Positions 8,172 to 16,143 of a DNA stretch of 33,474 nt are shown here, one piece after another. The stretch comes from an uncultured Acetobacteraceae bacterium. GTDB lineage: Bacteria > Pseudomonadota > Alphaproteobacteria > Acetobacterales > Acetobacteraceae. The position numbers and the translations under genes were made by a program. The stretch spans positions 1 through 33,474 of the forward strand of contig CAITUP010000117.1 in assembly GCA_903895595.1 (NCBI GenBank), written 5' to 3'. Within the stretch, counting starts at the first letter, position 1; every line of letters starts with the position of its first letter. The notes under the pieces were generated by a model. It did no database searches. It was not told where the DNA came from and saw nothing but the letters and a program-made list of their open reading frames with translations.

Positions 8172-8675
8172 TCAGTGCCCTCCGTGACCGGCGAAGGGAT
8201 CGGGCGGCCGGCCGATCCACACGTGTTCGACAACGAACAGCATCAGGCAGATGCCGCCCAGCGGAATCGGCAAATACGTGACGCCGACGGACAGAGCGGG
8301 AAATTCCGCGATCGACTGGTTCCAGGTCGTTTCGCACAGCCGGATGCCGTGCAGGGTCATGAAGCCGCCCACGCCCAGCATCAGCGCCTCGGCCAACAGA
8401 TCCGCCACGCGGGCCAGCGGCGCCGGCAGATGGTCGCGGACGAAGGACACACGCATGTGCAGGCCGAGCCGGTAGCAGGCAGCGGCGCCGAAGAACGTGA
8501 GGACGATGGATAAGAGTATCGCCGTCGCCTCGGGCCAGGAGGACGCGCTGTTCAGCCCGTAACGGGTGAACACGCCCCACGGCACGACGAGGGAAATCAG
8601 CACCATCGCCATGCCTGCCAGCAGCACGCAGGCGAAGTACAGCGCGTTCATGGCGCGGCGGTAGAATTGGGTCAT
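8172..8675 (-). CDS. TRAP transporter small permease, DctQ family
   Basis: A 167-residue protein with four predicted membrane spans (about residues 10-35, 48-68, 90-110 and 130-150), the standard size and topology of DctQ. The segment VFTRYGLNSASSWPEATAIL between spans one and two is typical of the family. It forms the membrane complex with the large permease, whose start lies one base beyond its stop. The gap to the upstream SBP gene (8676-8732) holds a strong hairpin. The tail is His/Gly-rich (GHGGH). Confidence 0.92.
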   Translation of the reverse strand: MTQFYRRAMNALYFACVLLAGMAMVLISLVVPWGVFTRYGLNSASSWPEATAILLSIVLTFFGAAACYRLGLHMRVSFVRDHLPAPLARVADLLAEALMLGVGGFMTLHGIRLCETTWNQSIAEFPALSVGVTYLPIPLGGICLMLFVVEHVWIGRPPDPFAGHGGH

Positions 8676-8690
8676 CCGAATTTCCCCAAC

Positions 8691-8723
8691 CCGTCATGGT
8701 CGGATTTAACCCGACCATGACGG
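8691..8723. repeat. REP-like perfect hairpin between TRAP genes
   Basis: CCGTCATGGTCGG (8691-8703) is perfectly complementary to CCGACCATGACGG (8711-8723), with a seven-base loop. It sits just after the SBP gene and before the small-permease gene, inside the operon. The arms match the inner parts of the element at 9896-10013. A stable RNA hairpin here could protect the upstream SBP message, as described for the malE-malF REP in E. coli; that role is inferred. Confidence 0.8.
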
Positions 8724-8732
8724 CAAGACGAA

Positions 8733-9728
8733 TTACTGAACCGCCTGAATCCGCTTGATCACCTCGGCGAATTTCGGCCCATATTTGTCCCAAACCGGCT
8801 TCACCGCATCCTGGAACGGCTTCTTGTCGGCCACCGTTTCCACGATGATTCCGGCCGCCTTCATCTTATCCAGCGCCTGCTGCTGATAAACGTTCCACAG
8901 CACGCGTTCCTCGGCCTGGGCTTCCTTGCCGAATTTTGTCAGCAGCGCTTGATCGTCCTTCGACAACCCGTTCCACACGCGCTTGGAAAACACGACCATT
9001 TCCGGCACGATCAGATGTTCCGTCAGCGTGTAATACTTCGCCACCTGGAAATGGTTGTCGAACACGAAGCTCGGCGGGTTGTTCTCGGCGCCATCGACCA
9101 CGCCGGTCTGCAGCGCGGTGAACACCTGATCGTAGCCCATGGCGATACCGTTGCCACCCAGAGCGTTCATCATCTCCACGAACATGGGGTTGCCCATCAC
9201 GCGGACCTTCAGGCCCTTCAGATCGCCGATGTCCTTGATCGGGCGTTTGGTGTCGTACATCGACCGAGCACCGGCATCCATCCAGCACAGGCCGATCAGC
9301 CCGGCCGTCGGATGGTTCGTCACCTTGTCCAGCAGCTCCTGCCCGATCGCGCCATCCAGGACCGCCTGCGCGTGCTTGGTGTCGCGGAACAGGAACGGCA
9401 GGTTCAGCACGTTCAGATCGTCCACGACGGGGCCAAGCGCGCCGACGCTGACGCGGGCCAGAGCCAACGCGCCGATCTGCGCCTGCTCGATGGCTTCCTT
9501 CTCGCCGCCCAGCTGCATCGACGCATACATCTGCACGGACAGGCGCCCGTCGGTGGCCTTCTTCAGCTTTTCGCCCAGCGACTCGACGGCGGTGACGGTC
9601 GGGTAGCCTTCCGGGTGCACGTCGGATGCCTTGAAAACCGTTTTCGTTTGGGCGACGGCGGGGCGCGTCAGCGCGGCCGCCACGCCCAGGCTCGCGCCGG
9701 ACAGCGCGAATTGACGTCGTGAGATCAT
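8733..9728 (-). CDS. TRAP transporter solute-binding subunit, DctP family
   Basis: A 331-residue periplasmic protein that captures an organic-acid-type solute for the adjacent permeases. The N terminus MISRRQFALSG followed by a hydrophobic stretch and PAVAQ looks like a twin-arginine signal with cleavage near residue 27. The family core is clear: LNVLNLPFLFRD, the conserved arginine segment KGLKVRVMGNPMF whose arginine usually binds the substrate carboxylate, and TGVVDGAENNPPSF. ATG 9728 has GGAGGGAA just upstream. It is the first gene of the TRAP operon and is preceded by two perfect palindromes that may be regulator sites. The solute cannot be assigned from sequence alone. Confidence 0.94.
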   Translation of the reverse strand: MISRRQFALSGASLGVAAALTRPAVAQTKTVFKASDVHPEGYPTVTAVESLGEKLKKATDGRLSVQMYASMQLGGEKEAIEQAQIGALALARVSVGALGPVVDDLNVLNLPFLFRDTKHAQAVLDGAIGQELLDKVTNHPTAGLIGLCWMDAGARSMYDTKRPIKDIGDLKGLKVRVMGNPMFVEMMNALGGNGIAMGYDQVFTALQTGVVDGAENNPPSFVFDNHFQVAKYYTLTEHLIVPEMVVFSKRVWNGLSKDDQALLTKFGKEAQAEERVLWNVYQQQALDKMKAAGIIVETVADKKPFQDAVKPVWDKYGPKFAEVIKRIQAVQ

Positions 9729-9741
9729 TGTTCCCTCCGGT

Positions 9742-9753
9742 GGTATCGATACC
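9742..9753. promoter_or_regulatory. Perfect palindrome at the TRAP operon start, operator candidate
   Basis: GGTATCGATACC is a perfect 12-base palindrome with a central CG, ending 14 bases upstream of the SBP start codon and next to its ribosome site. A central CG and this length are typical of LacI-family operators. No regulator gene is adjacent, so the binding protein is unknown. Confidence 0.5.
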
Positions 9754-9772
9754 TTTTGCGGTCTTCCGCCGA

Positions 9773-9788
9773 TTTCCGCAAGCGGAAA
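9773..9788. promoter_or_regulatory. Second inverted repeat upstream of the TRAP operon
   Basis: TTTCCGC (9773-9779) and GCGGAAA (9782-9788) are perfect inverted copies around AA. It lies 20 bases further from the gene than the first palindrome. It could be another regulator site or a leader-RNA hairpin; I see no way to decide. Confidence 0.4.
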
Positions 9789-9895
9789 CCGCCGCCCTTG
9801 CACCGCATCGGCACCCTGAATGTACCCGGCGCGATTGACCAGCCCGGATCGAAGTCGCGCCAGGGCTATCGCATATGACCTTTGGCGTCCCCGCT

Positions 9896-10013
9896 CGTCA
9901 TTGTCGGGCGTGACCCGACCATCTCCTGCGATTTTACGCACCCATGAAAAGGCGGGGTTTTTCGAGCGGTGCCCCATTGGCCTGAGATGGTCGGGTCAGG
10001 CCCGACCATGACG
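9896..10013. repeat. 118-bp MITE/BIME-like element with 30-bp terminal inverted repeats
   Basis: The ends, 9896-9925 and 9984-10013, are inverted copies matching at 28 of 30 positions, around a 58-base centre. Each end itself holds a hairpin: GTCGGG/CCCGAC (9903-9919) and ATGGTCGGG/CCCGACCAT (9987-10009). No target-site duplication is evident and there is no coding sequence. The sequence is related to the hairpin at 8691-8723. This occupies most of the 414-base gene-free stretch between the TRAP operon and tRNA-Val; bases 10014-10142 show nothing else I can identify. Confidence 0.75.
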
Positions 10014-10142
10014 GAAAGTGTCGGAAATCCGCCATATGCGAGGCCCATGGAAGTCGCGCCATGTCGCCATCTACGCGTTAGCGGATGCCCGAGCGCATGA
10101 TCGGACCGGGAGGATTTCGCTCGGGATGCCGCAGGGGGGGGA

Positions 10143-10217
10143 TGGTGGGCGCGACAGGGATTGAACCTGTGACCCTTCGCGTGTGAAGCGAATGCTCTAC
10201 CGCTGAGCTACGCGCCC
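10143..10217 (-). tRNA. tRNA-Val (anticodon CAC)
   Basis: Read on the minus strand, the acceptor stem GGGCGCG pairs with CGCGCCC, followed by A and encoded CCA. The anticodon stem TTCGC/GCGAA closes the loop TTCACAC, giving CAC, which reads GTG. The D and T arms are complete, with GTTCAAT in the T loop. A strong promoter precedes it. Confidence 0.97.
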
Positions 10218-10234
10218 GCCCATTGAGGGGGCGG

Positions 10235-10263
10235 TTGATAGGCGGGGTGGGGAGGGGTGTCAA
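10235..10263 (-). promoter_or_regulatory. Sigma-70-type promoter of tRNA-Val
   Basis: On the minus strand, TTGACA (10258-10263) is a perfect -35 box and TATCAA (10235-10240) a good -10 box, with exactly 17 bases between them. Transcription would begin about 10 bases before the mature tRNA. There is no competing gene in the gap. Confidence 0.7.
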
Positions 10264-10350
10264 GGCGTTTGGAGCAAGCTTCTCGAGGCCTTCCCCTACA
10301 ATAAAATTTCGCCCGTTGCGGGAGGCCGAGGGCTATTCTCGCAACCGGCT

Positions 10351-11007
10351 CTACGCCGGCAGCAACCGCCGCGCGATATCCGCCATCTCGGCCACCGTCC
10401 CCGCCGTCGCCACGGCTCCGCGCGCCATCGCGGGCGGACCGTACCCCCAGGCCGCGAAAATGCACGGCAACCCAGCCCCAAGCGCGGCCTGCACATCGTT
10501 GGCGTGATCGCCGGCCATGACGGAGCGGTTCGGCTCCCCGCCTGCCGCGGTCAGTGTCGCCAGCAGATGCGCGGGGTCGGGTTTGCGGACCGGAAAACTG
10601 TCGCCTCCGCCCACCGCGTGCAACAGCGGCGACAGGCCGAGCGCATCGAGCAGCGTGCGGGCGGCGCCTTCGGGCTTGTTGGTGCAGACGGCCAAGCGCC
10701 AGCCCTCGGCGACGAGATCGCGCAGGACGGTGCCGACGCCTGGGAAAAGGCAGCTCTCCACCGCCGCATGGGCCGCGTAATCGGCGGAGAATTCGGCGAT
10801 GGCGGTGGCGTCCGGGGTGCGGCCGCGGGCGGCAAAGGCGCGCTCGACCAGCTTCGCCACCCCGTCGCCGACCATGGCGGCGGTGGACGGATAATCGAAC
10901 AGCGGCAGATCGCGCGCGGCCATCAGCCGGTTCAGCGCGGCGGCGAGGTCGGGGACCGTGTCGACCAGCGTGCCATCGAGGTCGAGAACCAGGACTCGTG
11001 CGGCCAA
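10351..11007 (-). CDS. gph: Phosphoglycolate phosphatase, HAD family
   Basis: A 218-residue HAD-superfamily hydrolase that dephosphorylates 2-phosphoglycolate, a by-product of DNA repair or of oxygenase chemistry. All four catalytic motifs are visible: LDLDGTLVD with nucleophile Asp9 and acid/base Asp11, the CTNKP threonine, the RKPDP lysine, and GDHANDV for Mg2+. The helical cap lies between motifs I and II. Size and order fit Gph. It is divergent from glmU across 107 bases. Related HAD enzymes such as pyrophosphatase PpaX share this layout, so the substrate is probable rather than proven. Confidence 0.85.
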   Translation of the reverse strand: MAARVLVLDLDGTLVDTVPDLAAALNRLMAARDLPLFDYPSTAAMVGDGVAKLVERAFAARGRTPDATAIAEFSADYAAHAAVESCLFPGVGTVLRDLVAEGWRLAVCTNKPEGAARTLLDALGLSPLLHAVGGGDSFPVRKPDPAHLLATLTAAGGEPNRSVMAGDHANDVQAALGAGLPCIFAAWGYGPPAMARGAVATAGTVAEMADIARRLLPA

Positions 11008-11056
11008 GATGAAGCACTCCGAAACGCGAATTGAACCAAGGACGTAGCGACAGGCT

Positions 11057-11086
11057 TTGACACAAGGCGATGCTGGCCGCTACGCC
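11057..11086 (+). promoter_or_regulatory. Candidate promoter of glmU-glmS
   Basis: A perfect -35 box TTGACA (11057-11062) is followed after 18 bases by TACGCC (11081-11086), a weak -10. Transcription from here would start downstream of the ATG at 11070, which supports translation from ATG 11115. Confidence 0.45.
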
Positions 11087-11114
11087 ATCCGTCATCGTCA
11101 AGCAAGGGGAAGCC

Positions 11115-12431
11115 ATGCCGGCAACCGCCATCATCCTGGCCGCGGGGCTGGGAACGCGGATGAAATCCGCATTGCCCAAGACCCTGCATAAGATCGCCGG
11201 CCGCTCCATGCTGCGGCATCTGCTGTCCAGTTGCGAGTCCGTCTTCGATCGGATCGTCGTCGTGCTCGGACCCGACATGGACTCGGTGCGGAAGGAAGCC
11301 GCGCCGCATGTGTGCGTGGTGCAGCACGAACGTCTGGGCACTGCGCATGCGGCGTTGCAGGCGGTCGCGCATTTCGGCGACGGCGATGTGGCGATTCTGT
11401 ATGCCGACAACCCGCTGATCCGGACGGAAACGCTGCGCGCGGTGCTGCGGCGCGATGCGCCTCTGGGTCTGCTGGCGTTCCGGCCGGCCGATGCGGCGCG
11501 TTACGGGCGGGTGGTGACCGACGGCGGCTTTGTGGAACGCATCGTCGAATGGGCCGACGCCAGCACGGATGAGCGCGCGATCGGGCTGTGCGCTGCCGGC
11601 GTGATGTGCGCCAGCGCCGCCGACATGACGCGCTGGCTGCGGGCCGTGAAGGCCGACAATGCCAAGGGCGAGTATTATCTGACGGACACCGTCGCTCTGG
11701 CGCGGGCCGAGGGCGCCCGCGTCGTCGCGGTGGAGGCGCCGGCGGACGAGGTGGCGGGGGTGAACTCGCGCGTCGAGCTCGCCGCGGCGGAGGCCGTGCT
11801 GCAGGGCTGGCTCCGCACCGCCGCGATGGACGCGGGCGTGACGATGATCGATCCCGGGTCGGTCTTCCTGTCCGCCGACACCGCGTTCGAGCCGGATGTC
11901 ACCATCGAGCCCAACGTCATCTTCGGCGCCGGCGTGTCGGTGGCGCGCGGTGCGGTCATTCGCGCGCATAGCCATCTGGAGGGCTGTTCGGTGGGGCCAG
12001 ACTGCATCGTCGGGCCGTTCGCGCGGCTGCGGCCGGGCACGGTGCTGGGACACGGCGTCCACATCGGCAATTTCGTGGAGGTTAAGGCCTCGGTTTTGTC
12101 GGCTGGCGTGAAGGCCAGCCATTTGACTTATTTGGGCGACGCGTCGGTCGGCGAGGACACCAATATCGGTGCGGGCACGATCACCTGCAATTACGATGGC
12201 GTCTTCAAACACCGCACGACCATTGGCGCTCGTGCTTTCATCGGTTCGGATGTGGCATTGGTGGCGCCGGTGACAGTGGGCGACGACGCATCCATCGCGG
12301 CGGGCAGCGTCATTACCGAGGACGTGGCGCCGGGCGCCCTGGCGCTGGCGCGCGGACGGCAGGTGCAGAAACCGGGACGCGCGACGGAAATACGCGCGGC
12401 ATTGCGGGCGAAGAAAAAGGGTGCGGGCTGA
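11115..12431 (+). CDS. glmU: Bifunctional GlcNAc-1-P uridyltransferase / GlcN-1-P acetyltransferase
   Basis: A 438-residue cytoplasmic enzyme that acetylates glucosamine-1-phosphate and then makes UDP-GlcNAc for peptidoglycan and LPS. The N-terminal nucleotidyltransferase shows LAAGLGTRMKS and LPKTLHKIAG; LYADNPLI keeps the metal-binding aspartate. The C-terminal left-handed beta-helix has HLTYLGDA, NIGAGTITCNYDG and VGDDASIAAGSVIT. ATG 11115 is preferred to 11070 because it has AGGGGAA in front, gives the normal N terminus, and lies downstream of the candidate promoter. Its TGA overlaps the glmS ATG by one base. Confidence 0.97.
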   Translation: MPATAIILAAGLGTRMKSALPKTLHKIAGRSMLRHLLSSCESVFDRIVVVLGPDMDSVRKEAAPHVCVVQHERLGTAHAALQAVAHFGDGDVAILYADNPLIRTETLRAVLRRDAPLGLLAFRPADAARYGRVVTDGGFVERIVEWADASTDERAIGLCAAGVMCASAADMTRWLRAVKADNAKGEYYLTDTVALARAEGARVVAVEAPADEVAGVNSRVELAAAEAVLQGWLRTAAMDAGVTMIDPGSVFLSADTAFEPDVTIEPNVIFGAGVSVARGAVIRAHSHLEGCSVGPDCIVGPFARLRPGTVLGHGVHIGNFVEVKASVLSAGVKASHLTYLGDASVGEDTNIGAGTITCNYDGVFKHRTTIGARAFIGSDVALVAPVTVGDDASIAAGSVITEDVAPGALALARGRQVQKPGRATEIRAALRAKKKGAG

Positions 12432-14254
12432 TGTGCGGTATTGTCGGGGTTATCGGAATTCGTCCGGCGGCGCCCCTGATTTTGGAATCTTTGTTTCGGC
12501 TGGAATATCGCGGCTACGACAGCGCCGGCATCGCCACGCTGGTGAACGGCGCCATCGACCGGCGGCGGGCCGAGGGGAAACTCGGCAACCTCGCGGCTTC
12601 GTTGGGGAAAGAGCCGCTGGCGGGTCTGACCGGCATCGGCCACACGCGCTGGGCGACGCATGGCGCGCCGACGGTGAACAATGCGCATCCGCACGGGACC
12701 GCACGCGTTTCGTTGGTGCATAACGGCATCATCGAAAACCACGCGGAATTGCGCGCCGAACTGGAAGCGGCCGGACAGGTTTTCGCGTCGCAGACCGATA
12801 CGGAAACGGTCGCGCAACTGGTGGATTTGAATTTGCGGCGCGGCATGCAGCCGATCGAAGCGGCCGGCGCGGCGCTGCGGCGGCTGGAGGGGGCTTACGC
12901 TCTGGCGATGATTTTCGCCGGGCATCCGGAGCTGATGATCGTGGCGCAACATGGCGCACCGCTGGCGGTGGGGTTCGGGGAGGATGAGATGTTCGTCGGC
13001 TCCGACGGTCTCGCGCTCGCGCCGCTGACACGGCGGATCGCCTATCTGGAAGACGGCGACTGGGCGGTTGTCGACCGCCAGGGTGCCCGCTTCTACGGCA
13101 TGGACGGCGTGGAAGTGCAGCGCGAAGCAAAACTGACCCGCCTGACCGGCGCCGCCATCGGCAAGGGTAATTTCCGCCATTTCATGGAAAAGGAGCTGCA
13201 CGAGCATCCCGCCGTGATCGGCGACACGCTGCACCGGATGGTCGATCCGGGCACCCGGGCGGTGACGCTGCCGGACTGGAATATCGATTTCGCCAAGGTG
13301 TCGCGCATTACCATGAGCGCGTGCGGATCGGCCTATTACGCCGGTCTCGTCGGGCGTTGGTGGTTCGAGGCGATGGCGCGGATTCCGATGGACGGCGATG
13401 TGGCCTCGGAATTCCGTTACCGCACGCCGCCGCTGGAAAAAGGCGGGCTGGGGTTGTTGGTGTCTCAATCGGGGGAAACGGCCGATACGCTGGCGGCTTT
13501 GCGCTATATGCGCGAGCAGGGGCAGCAGGTGTTGTCGATCCTGAACGTTCCGGAAAGCAGCATGGCGCGCGAGTCCGACGCGGTGCTGGAAACCGTGGCC
13601 GGGCCGGAAATCGGAGTGGCCAGCACGAAGGCGTTTACGGCGCAGCTTTCCGTTCTGGCATGTCTGGCGCTGGCGGCGGGCCGAGCGCGGGGGACCATCG
13701 ATGCCGCGCAGGAAGCGGCGATGACTCATGCGCTGCTGGAAGTGCCCAGTCGGGCAGCGGAGGTTTTGGAGAACGACGCGGCGATAAAAAAGATCGCGGA
13801 ACGGGTCGCGAAGGCGCGGGACGTTCTGTACCTGGGGCGCGGGAATTGTTACCCGATTGCCATGGAAGGCGCACTAAAGCTGAAGGAGATCAGCTATATC
13901 CACGCCGAGGGTTATGCCGCCGGGGAGATGAAGCACGGCCCGATCGCGCTGATCGATGCGCAGGTGCCGGTGATCGCGATCGTGCCATCGGGTCCCTTGT
14001 TCGAGAAGACGGCATCCAACGTGCAGGAAGCGGCGGCGCGGGGCGGTCAGGTGATCGTGTTCTCCGACGCCGAGGGGGCTGCGAAACTTCGTGGGATATC
14101 GGTCGAGACGGTTATTCTGCCGGCGGTCGATCCCTTCGTGGCGCCGATCCTATATGCGATTCCGGTGCAGATGCTGGCGTATTACGTGGCTGTGCTGAAA
14201 GGCACGGATGTGGATCAGCCGCGGAATTTGGCGAAGTCTGTGACGGTGGAGTGA
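12431..14254 (+). CDS. glmS: Glutamine-fructose-6-phosphate aminotransferase (isomerising)
   Basis: A 607-residue enzyme that makes glucosamine-6-phosphate from fructose-6-phosphate and glutamine, the entry step to amino sugars. The N-terminal glutaminase begins MCGIVGVIG, with the nucleophilic cysteine exposed when Met is removed, and has the GHTRWATHG and HNGIIEN motifs. Two SIS domains follow, with SACGSAYYAG, SQSGETADT and YAAGEMKHGPIALID. The C terminus DQPRNLAKSVTVE is the canonical family ending. It overlaps glmU by one base (TGATG), so the two sequential pathway enzymes are translated together. There is no room for a glmS ribozyme-like leader. Confidence 0.98.
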   Translation: MCGIVGVIGIRPAAPLILESLFRLEYRGYDSAGIATLVNGAIDRRRAEGKLGNLAASLGKEPLAGLTGIGHTRWATHGAPTVNNAHPHGTARVSLVHNGIIENHAELRAELEAAGQVFASQTDTETVAQLVDLNLRRGMQPIEAAGAALRRLEGAYALAMIFAGHPELMIVAQHGAPLAVGFGEDEMFVGSDGLALAPLTRRIAYLEDGDWAVVDRQGARFYGMDGVEVQREAKLTRLTGAAIGKGNFRHFMEKELHEHPAVIGDTLHRMVDPGTRAVTLPDWNIDFAKVSRITMSACGSAYYAGLVGRWWFEAMARIPMDGDVASEFRYRTPPLEKGGLGLLVSQSGETADTLAALRYMREQGQQVLSILNVPESSMARESDAVLETVAGPEIGVASTKAFTAQLSVLACLALAAGRARGTIDAAQEAAMTHALLEVPSRAAEVLENDAAIKKIAERVAKARDVLYLGRGNCYPIAMEGALKLKEISYIHAEGYAAGEMKHGPIALIDAQVPVIAIVPSGPLFEKTASNVQEAAARGGQVIVFSDAEGAAKLRGISVETVILPAVDPFVAPILYAIPVQMLAYYVAVLKGTDVDQPRNLAKSVTVE

Positions 14255-14313
14255 GGCTATACCGGCGCTCGGTCCGGGGTTATACTCGCGGGTAACCTGA
14301 TCCGAGAAGCCGC

Positions 14314-15213
14314 ATGACCCTGTCCTTCGCGCCCCTCACGCCCACTATCGCCGCCACCGTCTCCGGCATCGATCTGACGCGGCCGCTGACGCCCGAACAG
14401 GTGCGGGCCATCGACGACGGCATGGACCGCTACGGCGTGCTGGTGTTCCACGATCAGCATTTCGACGACGAAACCCAGCTCGCGTTCAGCCGCAATTTCG
14501 GCGAACTGGAGGTGTCGTCCGGCGCCGAGATGAGCAAGCCGGAGGAAATGCGGCTGAAGATGGAGATGGCCGATATCTCCAACCTCGATGCCAACAACCG
14601 GCTGCGCGCCGCCGACGACCGCAAGCGGTTGGGGGCGCTGGGCAACCGTCTCTGGCATTCGGATGCGTCGTTCCGAGCGGTGCCGGCGAAATATTCGCTG
14701 CTGTCTGCTCGGATTGTGCCGCCGAAGGGCGGGAACACCGAATTCGCGGATATGCGCGCGGCCTACGACGCGTTGGATGAAGCGACCAAAGCGCAGGTCG
14801 AAAACCTGGTAACCGAACATTCCAACGCGTTTTCCCGCGAGATCATCGGGTTCGAGCGGCAGGACTACGGCGCGGAAAATCAGGACAAGCTGCGCCCGGT
14901 GCGGCACCGGCTGGTGCGCTACGATCCGCACACGGGGCGGAAATCGCTCTATTTGTCCGCCCATATCGGCGGCATTATCGGCTGGCCGGTCCCGGAGGCG
15001 CGCGCTTTCATCCGCGACCTGATGGAACACGCGACGCAGCCGGAATTCGTCTACGCGCACGCCTGGAAACCCTGGGATTTGGTGATCTGGGACAACCGGA
15101 CCACGATGCATCGCGCGCGTCGCTATAACGATCTGACCGACGTGAGAGATATGCGCCGTTCCACCATCCGCGGCGATGGGGTGACGGTGGAGCAGGTTCA
15201 ACAAGCCGCGTAA
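14314..15213 (+). CDS. TauD/TfdA-family Fe(II)/2-oxoglutarate dioxygenase, paralogue 1
   Basis: A 299-residue enzyme expected to hydroxylate a small acid using Fe(II), O2 and 2-oxoglutarate. The facial triad is visible: His115 and Asp117 in RLWHSDASF, and His266 in TMHRARRY. The arginine-rich MRRSTIRG near the end supplies the 2-oxoglutarate-binding arginine. KGGNTEFADMRAAYD and GRKSLYLS resemble TfdA (2,4-D dioxygenase) more than taurine dioxygenase. It is the first of three neighbouring paralogues; TATACT at 14281-14286 is a good -10 box but has no clear -35. The substrate is unknown. Confidence 0.92.
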   Translation: MTLSFAPLTPTIAATVSGIDLTRPLTPEQVRAIDDGMDRYGVLVFHDQHFDDETQLAFSRNFGELEVSSGAEMSKPEEMRLKMEMADISNLDANNRLRAADDRKRLGALGNRLWHSDASFRAVPAKYSLLSARIVPPKGGNTEFADMRAAYDALDEATKAQVENLVTEHSNAFSREIIGFERQDYGAENQDKLRPVRHRLVRYDPHTGRKSLYLSAHIGGIIGWPVPEARAFIRDLMEHATQPEFVYAHAWKPWDLVIWDNRTTMHRARRYNDLTDVRDMRRSTIRGDGVTVEQVQQAA

Positions 15214-15232
15214 ATCAAGGAGGACTCGCCTT

Positions 15233-16138
15233 ATGACGATGAACATTCGGCCGGTACAGACCGGTTTCGTCGGTGAAGTCACCGGCATCGACATCTGCCA
15301 GCCGCTGTCGTCCGCCGATGTGGCCGCGATCGAGCGCGGCATGGACGATTATGCCGTGCTGTCGTTTCCAAAACAGCCGCTGACCGACGATCAACAGGTC
15401 ACGTTCAGCGCCAATTTCGGGGAACTGGAAATCCCGCTCGCGGCTCAGATGGCGGCGCCGGAAACGCGGCGGTTCCAAAAGCTGGAACTCGGCGATATCT
15501 CCAACTTCGCTGTCGGCAGCACCGAGGTTCTGCGCGCCCGCGACGACAAGAAGCGGATGTATGCGCTGGCGAACCGGCTTTGGCACTCGGATGCTTCGTT
15601 TCGCGCTGTCGGTGCCGGGTACACGTTGCTGCACTCACGGATCAATCCGTCGAAGGGCGGGAATACGGAATTCGCCGATATGCGGGCCGCTTACGATGCG
15701 CTGGATAACGCCACGAAGGCGCTCGTCGACGACATGATCGTCGAACACTCCATCGTTTATTCGCGGGAACAGATCGGTTTCACGGTCGAAGGCGATTCCG
15801 CCGATTTGAAACCCGTGAAGCATCGTCTGGTCGTGACGCATCCGGTGACCGGGCGGAAATCGCTTTATCTGTCCTCGCATATCGGCAACATCGTCGGCTG
15901 GCTGGTGCCGGAGGCGCGGGCGTTCCTGCGCGATCTGACCGAACATGCGACGCAGCGGCAGTTCGTTTACTCCCATCCATGGCAGGTGAACGATCTGGTG
16001 ATGTGGGATAACCGCACCGTCATGCATCGCGCCACGCGGTTCGACGATCTGCGCGAAAAGCGCGATTTGCGCCGCACTTCGATCAAAGGCGTGGGGCTGG
16101 CCGTCGATCACGTGCCGGTCGCGCAAGCGGCGGAGTAA
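15233..16138 (+). CDS. TauD/TfdA-family Fe(II)/2-oxoglutarate dioxygenase, paralogue 2
   Basis: A 301-residue relative of the preceding protein with the same triad: His118 and Asp120 in RLWHSDASF, and His265 in VMHRATRF, followed by DLRRTSIKG. AAGGAGG (15217-15223) gives it its own strong ribosome site, 19 bases after the previous stop. It differs clearly from its neighbours in the N-terminal 60 residues and in the loop before the triad, where substrate contacts usually lie, so it may use a different substrate. Co-transcription with both flanking genes is likely from spacing. Confidence 0.92.
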   Translation: MTMNIRPVQTGFVGEVTGIDICQPLSSADVAAIERGMDDYAVLSFPKQPLTDDQQVTFSANFGELEIPLAAQMAAPETRRFQKLELGDISNFAVGSTEVLRARDDKKRMYALANRLWHSDASFRAVGAGYTLLHSRINPSKGGNTEFADMRAAYDALDNATKALVDDMIVEHSIVYSREQIGFTVEGDSADLKPVKHRLVVTHPVTGRKSLYLSSHIGNIVGWLVPEARAFLRDLTEHATQRQFVYSHPWQVNDLVMWDNRTVMHRATRFDDLREKRDLRRTSIKGVGLAVDHVPVAQAAE

Positions 16139-16143
16139 GACGG

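Noticed and set aside
9866..10048. 60-aa minus-strand frame in the TRAP upstream region
   Set aside because: It is a translation of the repeat element (VMVGPDPTI-type peptide) with no sign of real coding.
10319..10350. Possible terminator after the phosphatase gene (GTTGCG/CGCAAC arms followed by AAATTTTATT on the minus strand)
   Set aside because: The stem is only six base pairs with a loop of about 20, too weak to list as a feature.
12380..12431. Possible glmS ribozyme or leader regulation
   Set aside because: glmS overlaps glmU by one base, leaving no leader; such ribozymes are known from Gram-positive bacteria.
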